From positions 248,001 through 312,000 of the forward strand of contig NZ_OY781472.1 of the NCBI RefSeq assembly GCF_963677035.1: DNA of 64,000 nt. Direction: 5' to 3'. This document shows positions 51,807 to 60,775 of this stretch, piece by piece. The notes beneath the pieces are model-generated. The model was not told where the DNA came from and did not search any database. It saw nothing but the letters and a program-made list of their open reading frames with translations. This DNA is from an uncultured Hyphomonas sp. (GTDB lineage: Bacteria > Pseudomonadota > Alphaproteobacteria > Caulobacterales > Hyphomonadaceae). A program made the position numbers and the translations under genes. Position 1 is the first letter of the stretch; the number at the start of each line of letters is the position of its first letter.

Positions 51807-52415
51807 TCAGACGATTTCGCTGTGATGGCTGACGATCTTGTGGACGAGGCCGTAATCGACGGCTTCCTGCGCACTCATCCAGAAGTCACGGTCTGTGTCT
51901 TCCTTGATCTGCTCCAGCGTTTTGCCGGTGGCAGCGGCGAAAATCTTGTTCAGACGCTCGCGCATCTTGATGATTTCGCGGGCCTGGATTTCCACATCCG
52001 TCGCCTGGCCACCCACGCCGCCACGCGGTTCATGAAGCAGGAAGCGGGTGTTCGGCAGGGCGTAGCGGTTTTCCTTGGCCGCAGCGGAGTAAATCAGCGC
52101 GCCAGCCGAGGCACACCAGCCTGTGCCGAGGATTTTCACCGGCGCCGGCACGAATTTGATCATGTCGTGGATCATGTCGCCGGATTCGACGTGCCCGCCC
52201 GGCGAGGACAGGACCAGCAGGACCGGCTTGTCATTTTCGGACGACAGCGCCAGCAGGCGCTCGCACACGCGGCGGGCCTGCAGGAAGTCGATTCCGCCGG
52301 TCAGCAGGATCGTGCGGGCCTTGAACAGCGCTTCCTCAAGGAAGGCATTCGGCTCGGAAGCCTTTTTCTCTTCATTCTCGTCGTCGAGGCGCGGCTCGCG
52401 GGAAGAATAGTCCAT
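51807..52415 (-). CDS. ClpP-like serine protease subunit
   Basis: 202 aa. It has the ClpP fold and triad: Ser103 in GWCASAGAL, His128 in RFLLHEPRGG, and aspartate in the DTDRDFW motif. The GGVGGQATDVEIQAREI segment is typical of ClpP. The protein differs from housekeeping ClpP in an acidic N-terminal extension (RLDDENEEKK) and in GWCAS where ClpP has GMAAS. No clpX gene is adjacent, so this is probably a second, specialised ClpP paralogue. I chose the ATG at 52415, preceded by GGAGA, over an in-frame start at 52451. Confidence 0.88.
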   Translation of the reverse strand: MDYSSREPRLDDENEEKKASEPNAFLEEALFKARTILLTGGIDFLQARRVCERLLALSSENDKPVLLVLSSPGGHVESGDMIHDMIKFVPAPVKILGTGWCASAGALIYSAAAKENRYALPNTRFLLHEPRGGVGGQATDVEIQAREIIKMRERLNKIFAAATGKTLEQIKEDTDRDFWMSAQEAVDYGLVHKIVSHHSEIV

Positions 52416-52633
52416 GATGTCTCCGGTTCGCGGGGATTCTAACGGAGTCATAGGTGCGGTGCCCCGGCGCCCGGGTCAAGGGCGGGGATGCGGGAACCCT
52501 GGGGAAGAATGGCAATACGCGCCAGGGGTATGCAGCCGGAAGGAGTGTCCGGAAAAAAGACTGATTACCGTATCTTATCTGGCACTTTTTTTGCCTTACC
52601 CCACGAAGTTAACAATCGGAATCAACTTTTTAT

Positions 52634-53425
52634 ATGACCTCTCTTTCAGCCAAGCCTTCGTACATCCGTCACGCGTCCCAGAATTCTGCGGCCGCCGCTT
52701 CAACCGCGCTGCATATCCGTCCCCGCGATGTCGCGCGCGGTCTTGTCCTGGTCGGCGGCGTCCTGCTGGCCGCGCACCTGTTCGTACTGGTCATGAATTT
52801 CGGCTTCGGGCGGGACTATCTCTGGGGTCTTGCCGAGAAGTTCAATCTGAACGAGGAGATGAACTTCCCCACGCTGGTCGCTACGGTCGAACTGTTGGCC
52901 TGCGGCGCCATGCTGGCCGCCAATGCTTTTTTCCGCCCGGGTGCAGCTGGCCAGGCAGCAGGCTGGTGGGTGCTGTCCGGGGTCTTCATTTTCCTTGGTT
53001 TCGACGAGAACATCGGCCTGCATGAAATGCTGAGCCATCCAACCTCACAGGCGCTGCAAGCGGACTGGGTGCCGGAATATGCCTGGATGATTCCATACAG
53101 CGCAGCCCTCCTGATTGCTGCGGTCGTCCTGCTGCCCTGGTTCCTCAGGATCGACCGGTCCTCGCAAATCCGCTTCGCGATCGCGGGCGCCATTTTCGTG
53201 TCAGGTGCGCTGGGGGTCGAGATCCTTGAAAGCGCCAATCTCAGCGGAACGGCACCGGAGCTTCTGGAAGGCGGCGCCAGTCTGGCCGATATTTCTCTCA
53301 GCCAGGCGCTGCTCACCACTTTGCAGGAATGCATGGAATATATCGGCGCCGGGTATTTTCTTTACGCGCTGGTTTTGCGCCTTGGTGGCTTGCGCCTCCA
53401 GGTATCTCCGCGCCGCGAAGACTAA
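52634..53425 (+). CDS. Multi-pass membrane protein of unknown function
   Basis: 263 residues with about six hydrophobic helices (near 36-56, 80-98, 108-124, 150-168, 180-200 and 236-252). Helix 3 is followed by [14 protein letters not shown], and helix 6 is preceded by [16 protein letters not shown]; acidic and histidine residues near membrane ends suggest metal binding or catalysis. I recognise no family. The cytosolic N-terminal 35 residues are Ala/Ser-rich. An AT-rich promoter-like stretch lies at 52560-52633. It is convergent with recQ, overlapping by 4 bases. Confidence 0.75.
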   Translation: MTSLSAKPSYIRHASQNSAAAASTALHIRPRDVARGLVLVGGVLLAAHLFVLVMNFGFGRDYLWGLAEKFNLNEEMNFPTLVATVELLACGAMLAANAFFRPGAAGQAAGWWVLSGVFIFLGFDENIGLHEMLSHPTSQALQADWVPEYAWMIPYSAALLIAAVVLLPWFLRIDRSSQIRFAIAGAIFVSGALGVEILESANLSGTAPELLEGGASLADISLSQALLTTLQECMEYIGAGYFLYALVLRLGGLRLQVSPRRED

Positions 53426-55254
53426 GCCGCTTCCGCGACGATCCTGGCCACATCCTCGGCGTAGCGCTGGGCTTTTTTCTCGCCGACGCCGCTGATGTCG
53501 CGGAGGGCGGAAGCGTCGGCGGGGCGTTCGCGGGCGATTTCGGCGAGGGTGCGGTCATGGAAGATGACGTAAGGCGGCACGCCCCGGGCCTTGGCGGTTT
53601 CTGTGCGCCACAGACGCAGCGCATCGAACAGGGTCTGATCGCGCTCTGACAGATCGTCCTGCACGCTGGCACGGGCCACGCGGCCTGTCTTGCGGCGGCG
53701 AGCGGCAGCAGGGTCTGCCCGCAGGAACAGCGTCCGCTCACCCTTGAACAGCGCCCGCGCCGCATCGCCATCCGGCACCATGACGATCGGGCGCATCGCG
53801 TCGCCGCCTTCGGCCAGCATGCCGTCATAGAGCAGCGCATCGAAGATCCGGTTCCAGCCCTGCTTGGGCAGCTCCGCGCCGATGCCAAAGGTGGACTGGG
53901 TGGACAGCTCCTCATCAAGCGCATCCTTTGCCTGCCCCATCAGGTGCTGCACGAGGCGCCCGCGTCCCACGCGCTGGCCGCAGCGCAGCACGGCGGAGAC
54001 GGCCATCTGCGCCCAGCGGGTCGCATCGTGGCTCTCCCCGCCCTCGCCCCGGCAAATGTCGCAGACGCCGCAAGTCTCGGAGGTCTCTTCCCCGAAATAG
54101 CGGCGCACCGCCAGGCGGCGGCATTCATCGCCGTCGAAAAAGGCGAACAGCTGGCGTGTCTTGGTGATCTGGACGCGCTTCACCTCGTCCGGCGCATCGC
54201 TCTCATAGGTCCAGCTGAGCGAGCGGCGCATGTCTGCCGGGCCATAGAGCGCGATGCCCTCGGCTGGCTCCCCGTCGCGCCCTGCCCGGCCGACTTCCTG
54301 CCAATAGGCTTCCATCGTCTTCGGCGGGTCGGCATGAATAACGAAACGCACATCCGGCTTGTCGACGCCCATGCCGAAGGCGACCGTGGCGCACATGGTG
54401 AGGCCGTCCTCCAGCAGGAAACGCCGCTGGCGCTCGGCCCGCAGGCCCGCGTCGAGCCCGGCATGATAGGCCAGCGCTGGCACCCCCGCCTTCTCCAGCG
54501 CCTCGGCCAGGTCTTCGGTAGCGTTGCGCGTGGCGCAATAGACGATGCCGGAGAGCCCCGGCCGCGCTTTGGCGAGAGAGACAACGCGCTGCGTGCGGTT
54601 GCCCTCTTTCGGCTCGGCGGCGAGGGCCAGGTTCGGCCGGTCGAAGCTGGCAACGTGCACGGACGGCTGCGTCAGGTTCAGCTGGGCGAGTATGTCATCC
54701 CGTGTGCGGGCATCGGCCGTCGCGGTGACGGCAAGGCGCGGCACGCCGGGGAAGAGATCCTTCAGCCGCCCAAGGGCGCGATAGTCCGGCCGGAAGTCAT
54801 GCCCCCACTGGCTGACACAGTGCGTCTCGTCCACCGCGATGATGGAGATGTTCATCTTCGCGAGCCGGTCCGCGAGGCCCGTGCCGAGCGCTTCCGGCGA
54901 GACGTAAAGCAGGTCCATCTCACCGCGCTGGGCGGCGTCCAGCGCATCGGCGCGGGCGTTGAAATCCATGGAGCTGTCGAGCCGTTCGGCCCGCACACCG
55001 GCCTGTTTCAGCGCATCCACCTGATCGGCCATCAGGGCGATCAGCGGCGACACGACGAGGCCGACGCCCGGGCGCAACAGGGCCGGGATCTGGTAGCAGA
55101 GCGACTTGCCGCCACCGGTCGGCAGCACAGCCAGCGCGTCCCGCCCCGCCAGCGCATCGGCGATCACATCCTCCTGCAGGCCCCGGAACGCCTCATAGCC
55201 ATAAACCCGCTTCAGCAGGTCGCGGGCATCGTCGAGAGTGGGAGCGGCAGACAT
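53422..55254 (-). CDS. recQ: ATP-dependent DNA helicase RecQ
   Basis: 610-aa 3'-5' helicase. Motif I is [16 protein letters not shown], motif [20 protein letters not shown] (DETH instead of the common DEAH), and motif VI ends in [12 protein letters not shown]. The RecQ zinc cysteines are in [11 protein letters not shown] and CGVCDIC. The winged-helix RQC region and a C-terminal HRDC domain (from about residue 545) complete the full-length architecture. The ATG at 55254 gives a normal N-terminus; a TTG at 55290 is the alternative. Divergent from the small unknown membrane gene. Confidence 0.96.
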   Translation of the reverse strand: MSAAPTLDDARDLLKRVYGYEAFRGLQEDVIADALAGRDALAVLPTGGGKSLCYQIPALLRPGVGLVVSPLIALMADQVDALKQAGVRAERLDSSMDFNARADALDAAQRGEMDLLYVSPEALGTGLADRLAKMNISIIAVDETHCVSQWGHDFRPDYRALGRLKDLFPGVPRLAVTATADARTRDDILAQLNLTQPSVHVASFDRPNLALAAEPKEGNRTQRVVSLAKARPGLSGIVYCATRNATEDLAEALEKAGVPALAYHAGLDAGLRAERQRRFLLEDGLTMCATVAFGMGVDKPDVRFVIHADPPKTMEAYWQEVGRAGRDGEPAEGIALYGPADMRRSLSWTYESDAPDEVKRVQITKTRQLFAFFDGDECRRLAVRRYFGEETSETCGVCDICRGEGGESHDATRWAQMAVSAVLRCGQRVGRGRLVQHLMGQAKDALDEELSTQSTFGIGAELPKQGWNRIFDALLYDGMLAEGGDAMRPIVMVPDGDAARALFKGERTLFLRADPAAARRRKTGRVARASVQDDLSERDQTLFDALRLWRTETAKARGVPPYVIFHDRTLAEIARERPADASALRDISGVGEKKAQRYAEDVARIVAEAA

Positions 55255-55307
55255 GGGGGATGTTTTGGCGGCGCCCGTGAGTCGGGGCAAGGCCTACGCG
55301 GCATGCG

Positions 55308-55331
55308 CTCCCTTCTCCCAAGGGAGAGGGG
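55308..55331. repeat. Small palindromic element upstream of recQ
   Basis: CTCCCTT-CTCCC-AAGGGAG (55308-55326) followed by AGGGG. Similar CTCCC/GGGAG hairpins are widespread intergenic repeats in proteobacteria. Only one copy is seen in this window. Confidence 0.45.
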
Positions 55332-55398
55332 CTGAGGACGATTTGCTCTTGCAGGTTGTGCCGCGCTCCCCATCTCTATTCTGAAGGATGAAAAAGAG

Positions 55399-55875
55399 AT
55401 GGCGGGGGACCCGCACAGACATACAAAATCCGAGGGCCTGAAAAGGCTGCTAAGGCGCCGGAGCCGCCGAACCAAGCCCCACGCGAACTCTGGCGCAAAG
55501 GTCTATAGCTGGGCCGAGTACGGCCAGGTGAATTTCACGCCAACGGGCGATTATTCAAAGCTGAGTACGATATTAGGTGTTTTGGCGGTAGTTGGCTCTA
55601 TCCTGATCGTCCCCGCACTATTCTTTCTCGCCGGAAGCGCAGAGGAAGAGGGTTTACTCCCCTATCTGGGAGCGCTCCTTGGAGCATGTGTCACGGTGTT
55701 GGTGATCGCGGTCTTTTGCCTGCCAATGATCATTCCGACTGCCCTGTTCGCGTGGACGTACGCCAAACTCGACGGAAGCGGGAAGAAAGATCGCGAGCGC
55801 CTGATTGCGGCGGCGGACAAACTGCGCTCGAAGCAGGCCGATGCGCGGGACGAAGGCACGAATCGCGCCACATAG
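55399..55875 (+). CDS. Hypothetical protein with two transmembrane helices
   Basis: 158 residues, no family recognised. A basic N-terminal region (KRLLRRRSRRTK) is followed by two strongly hydrophobic helices (about 56-78 and 86-116) separated by an acidic loop, then a charged C-terminal helix (KKDRERLIAAADKLRSKQ). The sequence is less GC-biased than neighbours in places. The ATG at 55399 follows GAAAAAGAG, a weak site. It ends 6 bases before the uracil-DNA glycosylase gene, so cotranscription is likely. Confidence 0.6.
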   Translation: MAGDPHRHTKSEGLKRLLRRRSRRTKPHANSGAKVYSWAEYGQVNFTPTGDYSKLSTILGVLAVVGSILIVPALFFLAGSAEEEGLLPYLGALLGACVTVLVIAVFCLPMIIPTALFAWTYAKLDGSGKKDRERLIAAADKLRSKQADARDEGTNRAT

Positions 55876-55881
55876 TTACCC

Positions 55882-56535
55882 ATGACAAACACGCCCTACC
55901 CGCCCGAAGCACCGAAGGATTGCGCGCTGTGTCCGCGCCTTGTGGAATATCGCGAGGCCGTCGCCGCGAAGGAGCCGGACTGGTTCAATGGCGCAGTGCC
56001 AAGTTTTGGCGATGAGAAGGCGGAGCTGCTTGTCATCGGCCTCGCGCCGGGTGTCACCGGGGCGAACCGGACCGGGCGGCCGTTCACCGGCGACTGGGCG
56101 GGCGACCTGCTCTACGCCACCATCGACAAATTCGGTTTCTCCAAGGGCAAGTTTGCCGCCAGCCCGGATGACGGACTGAAACTCACCGGCGCCATGATCA
56201 CCAATGCGGTGCGCTGTGTGCCGCCGGAGAACAAGCCCGTCGGCGCCGAGATCAATGCCTGCCGGCCCTTCCTGCTGTCCCGGATTGAAGCGCTGCCGAA
56301 GCTGAAAGTCATGCTTTGCCTCGGCAAGATTTCGCACGACTCGACGGTGCGGGCCCTCGGCCTGAAACTGAAGGATCATCCGTTCGGGCACGGAACAAGA
56401 TATGAGGTGAGCTTTGGCGGGCGCGATTACCTGCTTGTGTCCAGCTATCACTGCTCCCGCTACAACACGAATACCGGCCGCCTGACCGCGGAGATGTTCG
56501 AAGACGTGTTCGCGATGGCGCGGGCTGCCATATGA
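55882..56535 (+). CDS. Uracil-DNA glycosylase family 5 (UDGb)
   Basis: 217 aa. The family-5 motif 1 GLAPGVTGANRTGRPFTGD is near residue 53 and motif 2 SYHCSRYNTNTGRLT (His190) near the end. Four cysteines likely ligate a [4Fe-4S] cluster (Cys14, Cys17, Cys112, Cys127). Such enzymes excise uracil, and often other deaminated bases, from DNA. The NTNTG segment is typical of UDGb rather than family 4. It lies between a small membrane protein and a GIY-YIG gene. Confidence 0.92.
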   Translation: MTNTPYPPEAPKDCALCPRLVEYREAVAAKEPDWFNGAVPSFGDEKAELLVIGLAPGVTGANRTGRPFTGDWAGDLLYATIDKFGFSKGKFAASPDDGLKLTGAMITNAVRCVPPENKPVGAEINACRPFLLSRIEALPKLKVMLCLGKISHDSTVRALGLKLKDHPFGHGTRYEVSFGGRDYLLVSSYHCSRYNTNTGRLTAEMFEDVFAMARAAI

Positions 56536-56553
56536 ACGCTAGGGGGGCGTAAG

Positions 56554-57162
56554 ATGGAAGGTATCATTTATATCCTCACCAATGAGGCGATGCCGGGATA
56601 TGTAAAAATCGGCAAAACGACATCATCGGTCGAACAGAGAATGCGCGAACTCGATACAACCGGTATTCCGCTTCCCTTTGAGTGCTTCTTTGCCGGGCGA
56701 GTAGCCAATTGTCATGTAGCGGAGAAACTTTTACACGATGCGTTTAGCGACCACAGGGTTCGTTCTCGTCGTGAGTTTTTCCAGATCAGCCCTGAACGTA
56801 TAGCGTCTGCGTTACGTCTGGCTGCGCCGGTCGATGTGACTCCCAGAGACGATGTTGTTGAAGATGCTGAAGACGAAGCCGCCCTGAACAAAGCACGCGA
56901 GCGCAGGTCTAACTTCAACTTCAGTATTATTGGATTAGAGCCTGGGCAGATGCTAAATCATGTGAAGGACGAAACCGTCACATGCATTATCGTGGACAAC
57001 ACCAAAGTGCTTTTTCAGAATGAGGAAATGAGCTTGTCCAAAGCTGCGCTGAAGGCACTTCACGACATGGGATACTCTTGGAAAGCAGTATCCGGCTCGG
57101 AATATTGGGAATTTAAAGGGCAAACCTTGGATGAGCGGCGCCGCGAGATAGAGGAAGGCTAA
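56554..57162 (+). CDS. GIY-YIG nuclease (T5orf172 type) with possible RAMA-like C-terminal domain
   Basis: 202 residues. Residues 1-85 match the T5orf172/MUG113 branch of GIY-YIG: GIIYILTN (strand 1), GYVKIGKT (16-22), RMRELDTTGIPLPFE, AEKLLHDAF (Glu57, metal ligand) and RREFFQI. A charged linker follows. Residues 119-200 resemble the RAMA domain found with DNA methylases and restriction systems: IIGLEPGQMLNH, VTCIIVDNTKVLF, MSLSKAAL, and SGSEYWEFKGQTLDERR. The base composition is clearly more AT-rich than its neighbours. GIY-YIG could cut DNA and the RAMA-like part could read modified bases; this is inference. Convergent with smpB. Confidence 0.78.
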   Translation: MEGIIYILTNEAMPGYVKIGKTTSSVEQRMRELDTTGIPLPFECFFAGRVANCHVAEKLLHDAFSDHRVRSRREFFQISPERIASALRLAAPVDVTPRDDVVEDAEDEAALNKARERRSNFNFSIIGLEPGQMLNHVKDETVTCIIVDNTKVLFQNEEMSLSKAALKALHDMGYSWKAVSGSEYWEFKGQTLDERRREIEEG

Positions 57163-57166
57163 GCCC

Positions 57167-57646
57167 TTACCCCTCTTTCAAAATCCGCGCTTTCTGGCGG
57201 GCCCAGTCGCGTTTGGCTTCGACGTTGCGCTTGTCGTAATTCTTGCGGCCGGTAGCGGTGCCGATGAGGAGTTTCGCGATGCCGCGGTCGTTGAAATAGA
57301 ATTTCAGCGGGACGATGGTGCGGCCTGCGCGCTCGACTTCCTGCGAGAGCCTCGCCAGTTCCCGGCGCGAGACGAGCAGCTTCCGCTTGCGGCGGGGTTC
57401 GTGGTTGAACCTGTTGGCGCCGGCATAGGTCTGGATCTCGCAATTGACCAGCCACAGCTCGCCCTGTTCGGGGCTGACATAGGCCTCAGCGATATTGGCC
57501 TTGCCTTCGCGCAGGGCTTTCACCTCGGAACCGACCAGCACAATGCCGGCTTCGAGCGTGTCTTCCACTTCATAGTCGCGGCGTGACCGGCGGTTCTCCG
57601 CGATCAGCCCGTCCGAGCGGCCCTTGGTTTGAGATTTCTTAGACAT
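57167..57646 (-). CDS. smpB: SsrA-binding protein SmpB
   Basis: 159 aa, usual length. It binds tmRNA and delivers it to stalled ribosomes. Recognisable segments: [41 protein letters not shown] (in several pieces), [14 protein letters not shown], and the C-terminal basic tail [14 protein letters not shown]. It begins 9 bases after dapA, so the two are an operon, a gene order common in alphaproteobacteria. Confidence 0.97.
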   Translation of the reverse strand: MSKKSQTKGRSDGLIAENRRSRRDYEVEDTLEAGIVLVGSEVKALREGKANIAEAYVSPEQGELWLVNCEIQTYAGANRFNHEPRRKRKLLVSRRELARLSQEVERAGRTIVPLKFYFNDRGIAKLLIGTATGRKNYDKRNVEAKRDWARQKARILKEG

Positions 57647-57655
57647 GGGCCCTAT

Positions 57656-58537
57656 TTAGGCCTTGATGCCAGCCAGCGCCATGGCCGTCTCGATTTGCTG
57701 AATCGCATGCGCATCCGGCCCGGTCAGCGGCAGGCGCACATCCGGCTCACACAGTCCGAGGCGGGACAGCACATATTTCGCCGGTCCCGGCGATGGAGAG
57801 CAGAACATCGCCTTGTGCAGAGCGATCAGGCGGCGCTCGATCGCCTGCGCACCGGCAAGATCTCCCTCATGAAACGCCTTGTGCATCTCGGCGCAGGATT
57901 CCGGCATGACATTCGCGGTGACGGAGATACAGCCTGCTCCGCCCATGGCCAGATGGCCAAGCGCCGACGGGTCGTCGCCGGACAACTGTACGAACTGTTC
58001 CCCTTCACCGATCAGGGCCGCATGCTGGGAAACGCGTGCCATGTCGCCGGTCGCGTCCTTGATGCCGACGATGTTCGGAAGGCGCGCCAGTCTGGCAACT
58101 GTCGTCGGCTGTAAGTCCACTATAGTCCGGCCTGGCACGTTATAGAGCACCACAGGCATGGCAACGGCGTCGTTAATCGCCTTGAAGTGGGCGTACAGTC
58201 CGTCCTGATTGGGGTTGTTGTAGTACGGGCAGACGACCAGCGCGGCATCGGCCCCTGCGGCCTTGGCGTGGCCGACAAAGTCGACGGCTTCATCGGTGGA
58301 GTTCGATCCGGCGCCCGCGATAACGGGTACGCGGCCTGCAGCGACCTCTACACAAAGCGAGACAACGGCCTTGTGCTCTTCCGTGCTGAGGGTCGAGGTT
58401 TCTCCGGTCGTGCCGACCGGCACCAGCGCGGCAGAGCCCCCGGCGATCTGGCGTTCTACCAGCTCCGCGAACGCCTTTTTGTCCACAGCTCCGTCCTTGA
58501 ATGGAGTGACCAGCGCTGGGATTGAGCCATGAAACAT
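57656..58537 (-). CDS. dapA: 4-hydroxy-tetrahydrodipicolinate synthase
   Basis: 293-aa TIM-barrel aldolase of the lysine/diaminopimelate pathway that condenses pyruvate with aspartate semialdehyde. The Schiff-base lysine is Lys160 ([11 protein letters not shown]), with Tyr132 (LYNVPGRT) and the Thr43/Thr44 pair (GTTGETSTL) as the proton relay. It starts at the ATG at 58537; an upstream in-frame start at 58579 would add 14 residues. First gene of the dapA-smpB operon; divergent from the lytic transglycosylase. Confidence 0.97.
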   Translation of the reverse strand: MFHGSIPALVTPFKDGAVDKKAFAELVERQIAGGSAALVPVGTTGETSTLSTEEHKAVVSLCVEVAAGRVPVIAGAGSNSTDEAVDFVGHAKAAGADAALVVCPYYNNPNQDGLYAHFKAINDAVAMPVVLYNVPGRTIVDLQPTTVARLARLPNIVGIKDATGDMARVSQHAALIGEGEQFVQLSGDDPSALGHLAMGGAGCISVTANVMPESCAEMHKAFHEGDLAGAQAIERRLIALHKAMFCSPSPGPAKYVLSRLGLCEPDVRLPLTGPDAHAIQQIETAMALAGIKA

Positions 58538-58641
58538 CGTATTCTTGCCGCGATTCAGGTGTTGTTTGGAATGATCCATATATGAATCGCCTCTGCCTTC
58601 CCACGCTTTGGCTCAGAAATAAACACCCGGTGACAACTCAC

Positions 58642-60663
58642 ATGATCCGACCGTTCGCGCTTTCCCTGTTTGCCACCGTTGCCGTTTCCGGTGCAGCGGC
58701 TGCCAGTTTGCCGGAATCGCCCAGCCTGAAACCCGACAGGCCTTACGTCTCCACGGCGACGGACGCCAGGAACTCGGAGATCCTCCACAAGGCGCTGGAC
58801 GCCGCCGGGCGGTATCAATGGAGCGAAGTTGCCCGCCTTCAGGCGCAAGCCACCGATCCCGCCGTGCGCGACCTCATTATGTGGAAACGCGCCAGCGAAG
58901 GCGTCCCCGGCATGGGCTTCGATGAGGTCAACGACGCGCTGACCCGCCTGCACGACTGGCCGAAAGCCGGAAATATGCGCGCCCGGGCTGAAGAGATCAT
59001 CGAACTCTCCACCCTGTCTGCGAACGAGCGGATCGCATGGCTCAGGAAATCCGGCCCGCGCACGGGCGAAGGCAAGGTGGCGCTGGCCAATGCGCTGCGC
59101 GAAGTGGGCATGATGGACGACGCGGTCGAGGCCGTCCGCGATGCCTGGCACAACAATTCCATGGACCGGGCGCTGGAGCGTCAGGTGCTGGCCCGGTTCG
59201 GCGGCGAGCTGACCCAGGCCGACCATCAGGCCCGCGTCGAATTCCTGCTCTGGACCAACCAGCGCACGGCGGCCTCGCGCCTGAAATCCCTCTTGTCCTC
59301 TGACTATCGCAAACTGGTCGATGCCCGCATTGCCCTGGCAAGCCGCGGGCGCAACGTCGATTCCCTGGTGCGCGCCGTCCCTGACAGACTGCAGGACAAT
59401 CCCGGCTTGCTGTATGACCGGGCCCGCTGGCGCCGCACACATGGCAACCAGGAGGGCGCCATCCCGCTGCTGACGCAGATCGACGGCAAGGATGTGCCTG
59501 CCGCAGGCCGGTCCAAACTCTGGAAGGAGCGCTCGATTGCGATGCGCACCGACCTGAAAGACGGAAACTGGAGCCGCGCTTACCAGCTGGCATCGCCGCA
59601 CGGCATGACATCCGGCGGGGACTTTGCAGAAGCAGAATGGGTGTCGGGCTGGATTGCCCTGCGGCTGAAAGGCGAACCGGAACGGGCGCTGCAGCATTTC
59701 AAAACCATGGCCGATGGCGTCTCGACACCGATCAGCCTGTCACGTGGCCAGTACTGGACCGGCCGTGCCGAAGATGCGCTGGGCGACACAACCAGCGCCC
59801 AACTGGCTTATCTCGACGCCGCAAGCCACAAGTTCACCTATTATGGCCAGCTCGCCGCCGAGCGCGTGGGCGACCGGCAGATCTTCTTCGAACCTGCCGC
59901 CAAGCCGACCGACGCGGAAGTCGCGACGTTCGAGGCCCGCCCGATGGTCAAGGCGCTGCGACTGCTGGGGGAGACGGGCGACACGCAATTGTTCCGCACC
60001 TTCGCCTATCATCTCGATGACCAGCTGGAGACCGAGGCGGACTATATCCAGCTCTCGAACCTCGCCAGCGAATACCATGTGCCGGACATCGGCGTGCGGG
60101 GGGCCAAGGCCGGTCTCGCCAAAGGCATCGTCGCGACCGATGCAGCCTATCCGGTTGTCTCCTATCCGCTTCTGAAAGAGCCGCAGGTGGAGCGCTCGCT
60201 GATGCTGGCCCTGTCACGGCAGGAGAGCGAGATGAACCCAAACGCGATCTCTTATGTCGGGGCGCGAGGTCTGATGCAGTTCATGCCCTCCACCGCGTCG
60301 CGCGAGGCACGGATGAGCGGCCTGCCCTACCGCAAGTCTTGGCTGACGGATGATCCGGGTTACAACATGACCCTGGGCGGCCAGCATCTCGACTATCTGC
60401 TGAACCGCTTTAATGGCAGCTACATCATGACCGCCGCTGCTTATAATGCCGGCCCGACCCGGCCGTCGAAGTGGATCGCCGACTATGGCGACCCACGGGC
60501 CGGCCAGGTCGACCCGATCGACTGGGTGGAGTTCATCCCTTTCAGCGAGACGCGTAACTACGTCCAGCGCATTCTGGAGAACACGCAGGTCTACCGCTCG
60601 CGCCTTTCGGGCAAGCCGGAAGAGATCAGGATCCAGGAAGATCTGGAGCGCGGGAAGGAATAA
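58642..60663 (+). CDS. Soluble lytic murein transglycosylase (Slt-like)
   Basis: 673 residues with a signal peptide (MIRPFALSLFATVAVSGAAAA). The long middle (about residues 40-470) is a helical, ring-forming U domain with TPR-like repeats, and the C-terminal lysozyme-like SLT domain has the catalytic glutamate in SRQESEMNPNA, then GARGLMQFMPSTA and AAYNAGP. It cleaves peptidoglycan between MurNAc and GlcNAc with 1,6-anhydro product. I chose the ATG at 58642 for the signal peptide; an in-frame ATG at 58582 is possible. Divergent from dapA. Confidence 0.93.
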   Translation: MIRPFALSLFATVAVSGAAAASLPESPSLKPDRPYVSTATDARNSEILHKALDAAGRYQWSEVARLQAQATDPAVRDLIMWKRASEGVPGMGFDEVNDALTRLHDWPKAGNMRARAEEIIELSTLSANERIAWLRKSGPRTGEGKVALANALREVGMMDDAVEAVRDAWHNNSMDRALERQVLARFGGELTQADHQARVEFLLWTNQRTAASRLKSLLSSDYRKLVDARIALASRGRNVDSLVRAVPDRLQDNPGLLYDRARWRRTHGNQEGAIPLLTQIDGKDVPAAGRSKLWKERSIAMRTDLKDGNWSRAYQLASPHGMTSGGDFAEAEWVSGWIALRLKGEPERALQHFKTMADGVSTPISLSRGQYWTGRAEDALGDTTSAQLAYLDAASHKFTYYGQLAAERVGDRQIFFEPAAKPTDAEVATFEARPMVKALRLLGETGDTQLFRTFAYHLDDQLETEADYIQLSNLASEYHVPDIGVRGAKAGLAKGIVATDAAYPVVSYPLLKEPQVERSLMLALSRQESEMNPNAISYVGARGLMQFMPSTASREARMSGLPYRKSWLTDDPGYNMTLGGQHLDYLLNRFNGSYIMTAAAYNAGPTRPSKWIADYGDPRAGQVDPIDWVEFIPFSETRNYVQRILENTQVYRSRLSGKPEEIRIQEDLERGKE

Positions 60664-60684
60664 TCCTGCCAGCCCGCGCCCGTG

Positions 60685-60745
60685 CTTCGACTTCGCTCAG
60701 CATCAGCACTCACTAAGTGCGGCCTCATCCTGAGCGAAGTCGAAG
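60685..60745. repeat. REP-like palindromic element
   Basis: CTTCGACTTCGCTCAG (60685-60700) and CTGAGCGAAGTCGAAG (60730-60745) are perfect 16-bp inverted arms. The 29-base loop holds a smaller stem GCACT/AGTGC (60706-60710 with 60716-60720). It is the CTGAGCGAAGTCGAAG type known as a dispersed intergenic repeat in many alphaproteobacteria. It lies between two convergent genes and may also end their transcripts. Confidence 0.85.
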
Positions 60746-60775
60746 GATGAAGCAGTGTGGAGAGGCGTTTGCCCT

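Noticed and set aside
53944..55335. A 463-codon open frame opposite recQ
   Set aside because: Same explanation; composition is His/Arg/Gly-rich shadow sequence, and recQ is full-length with all motifs.
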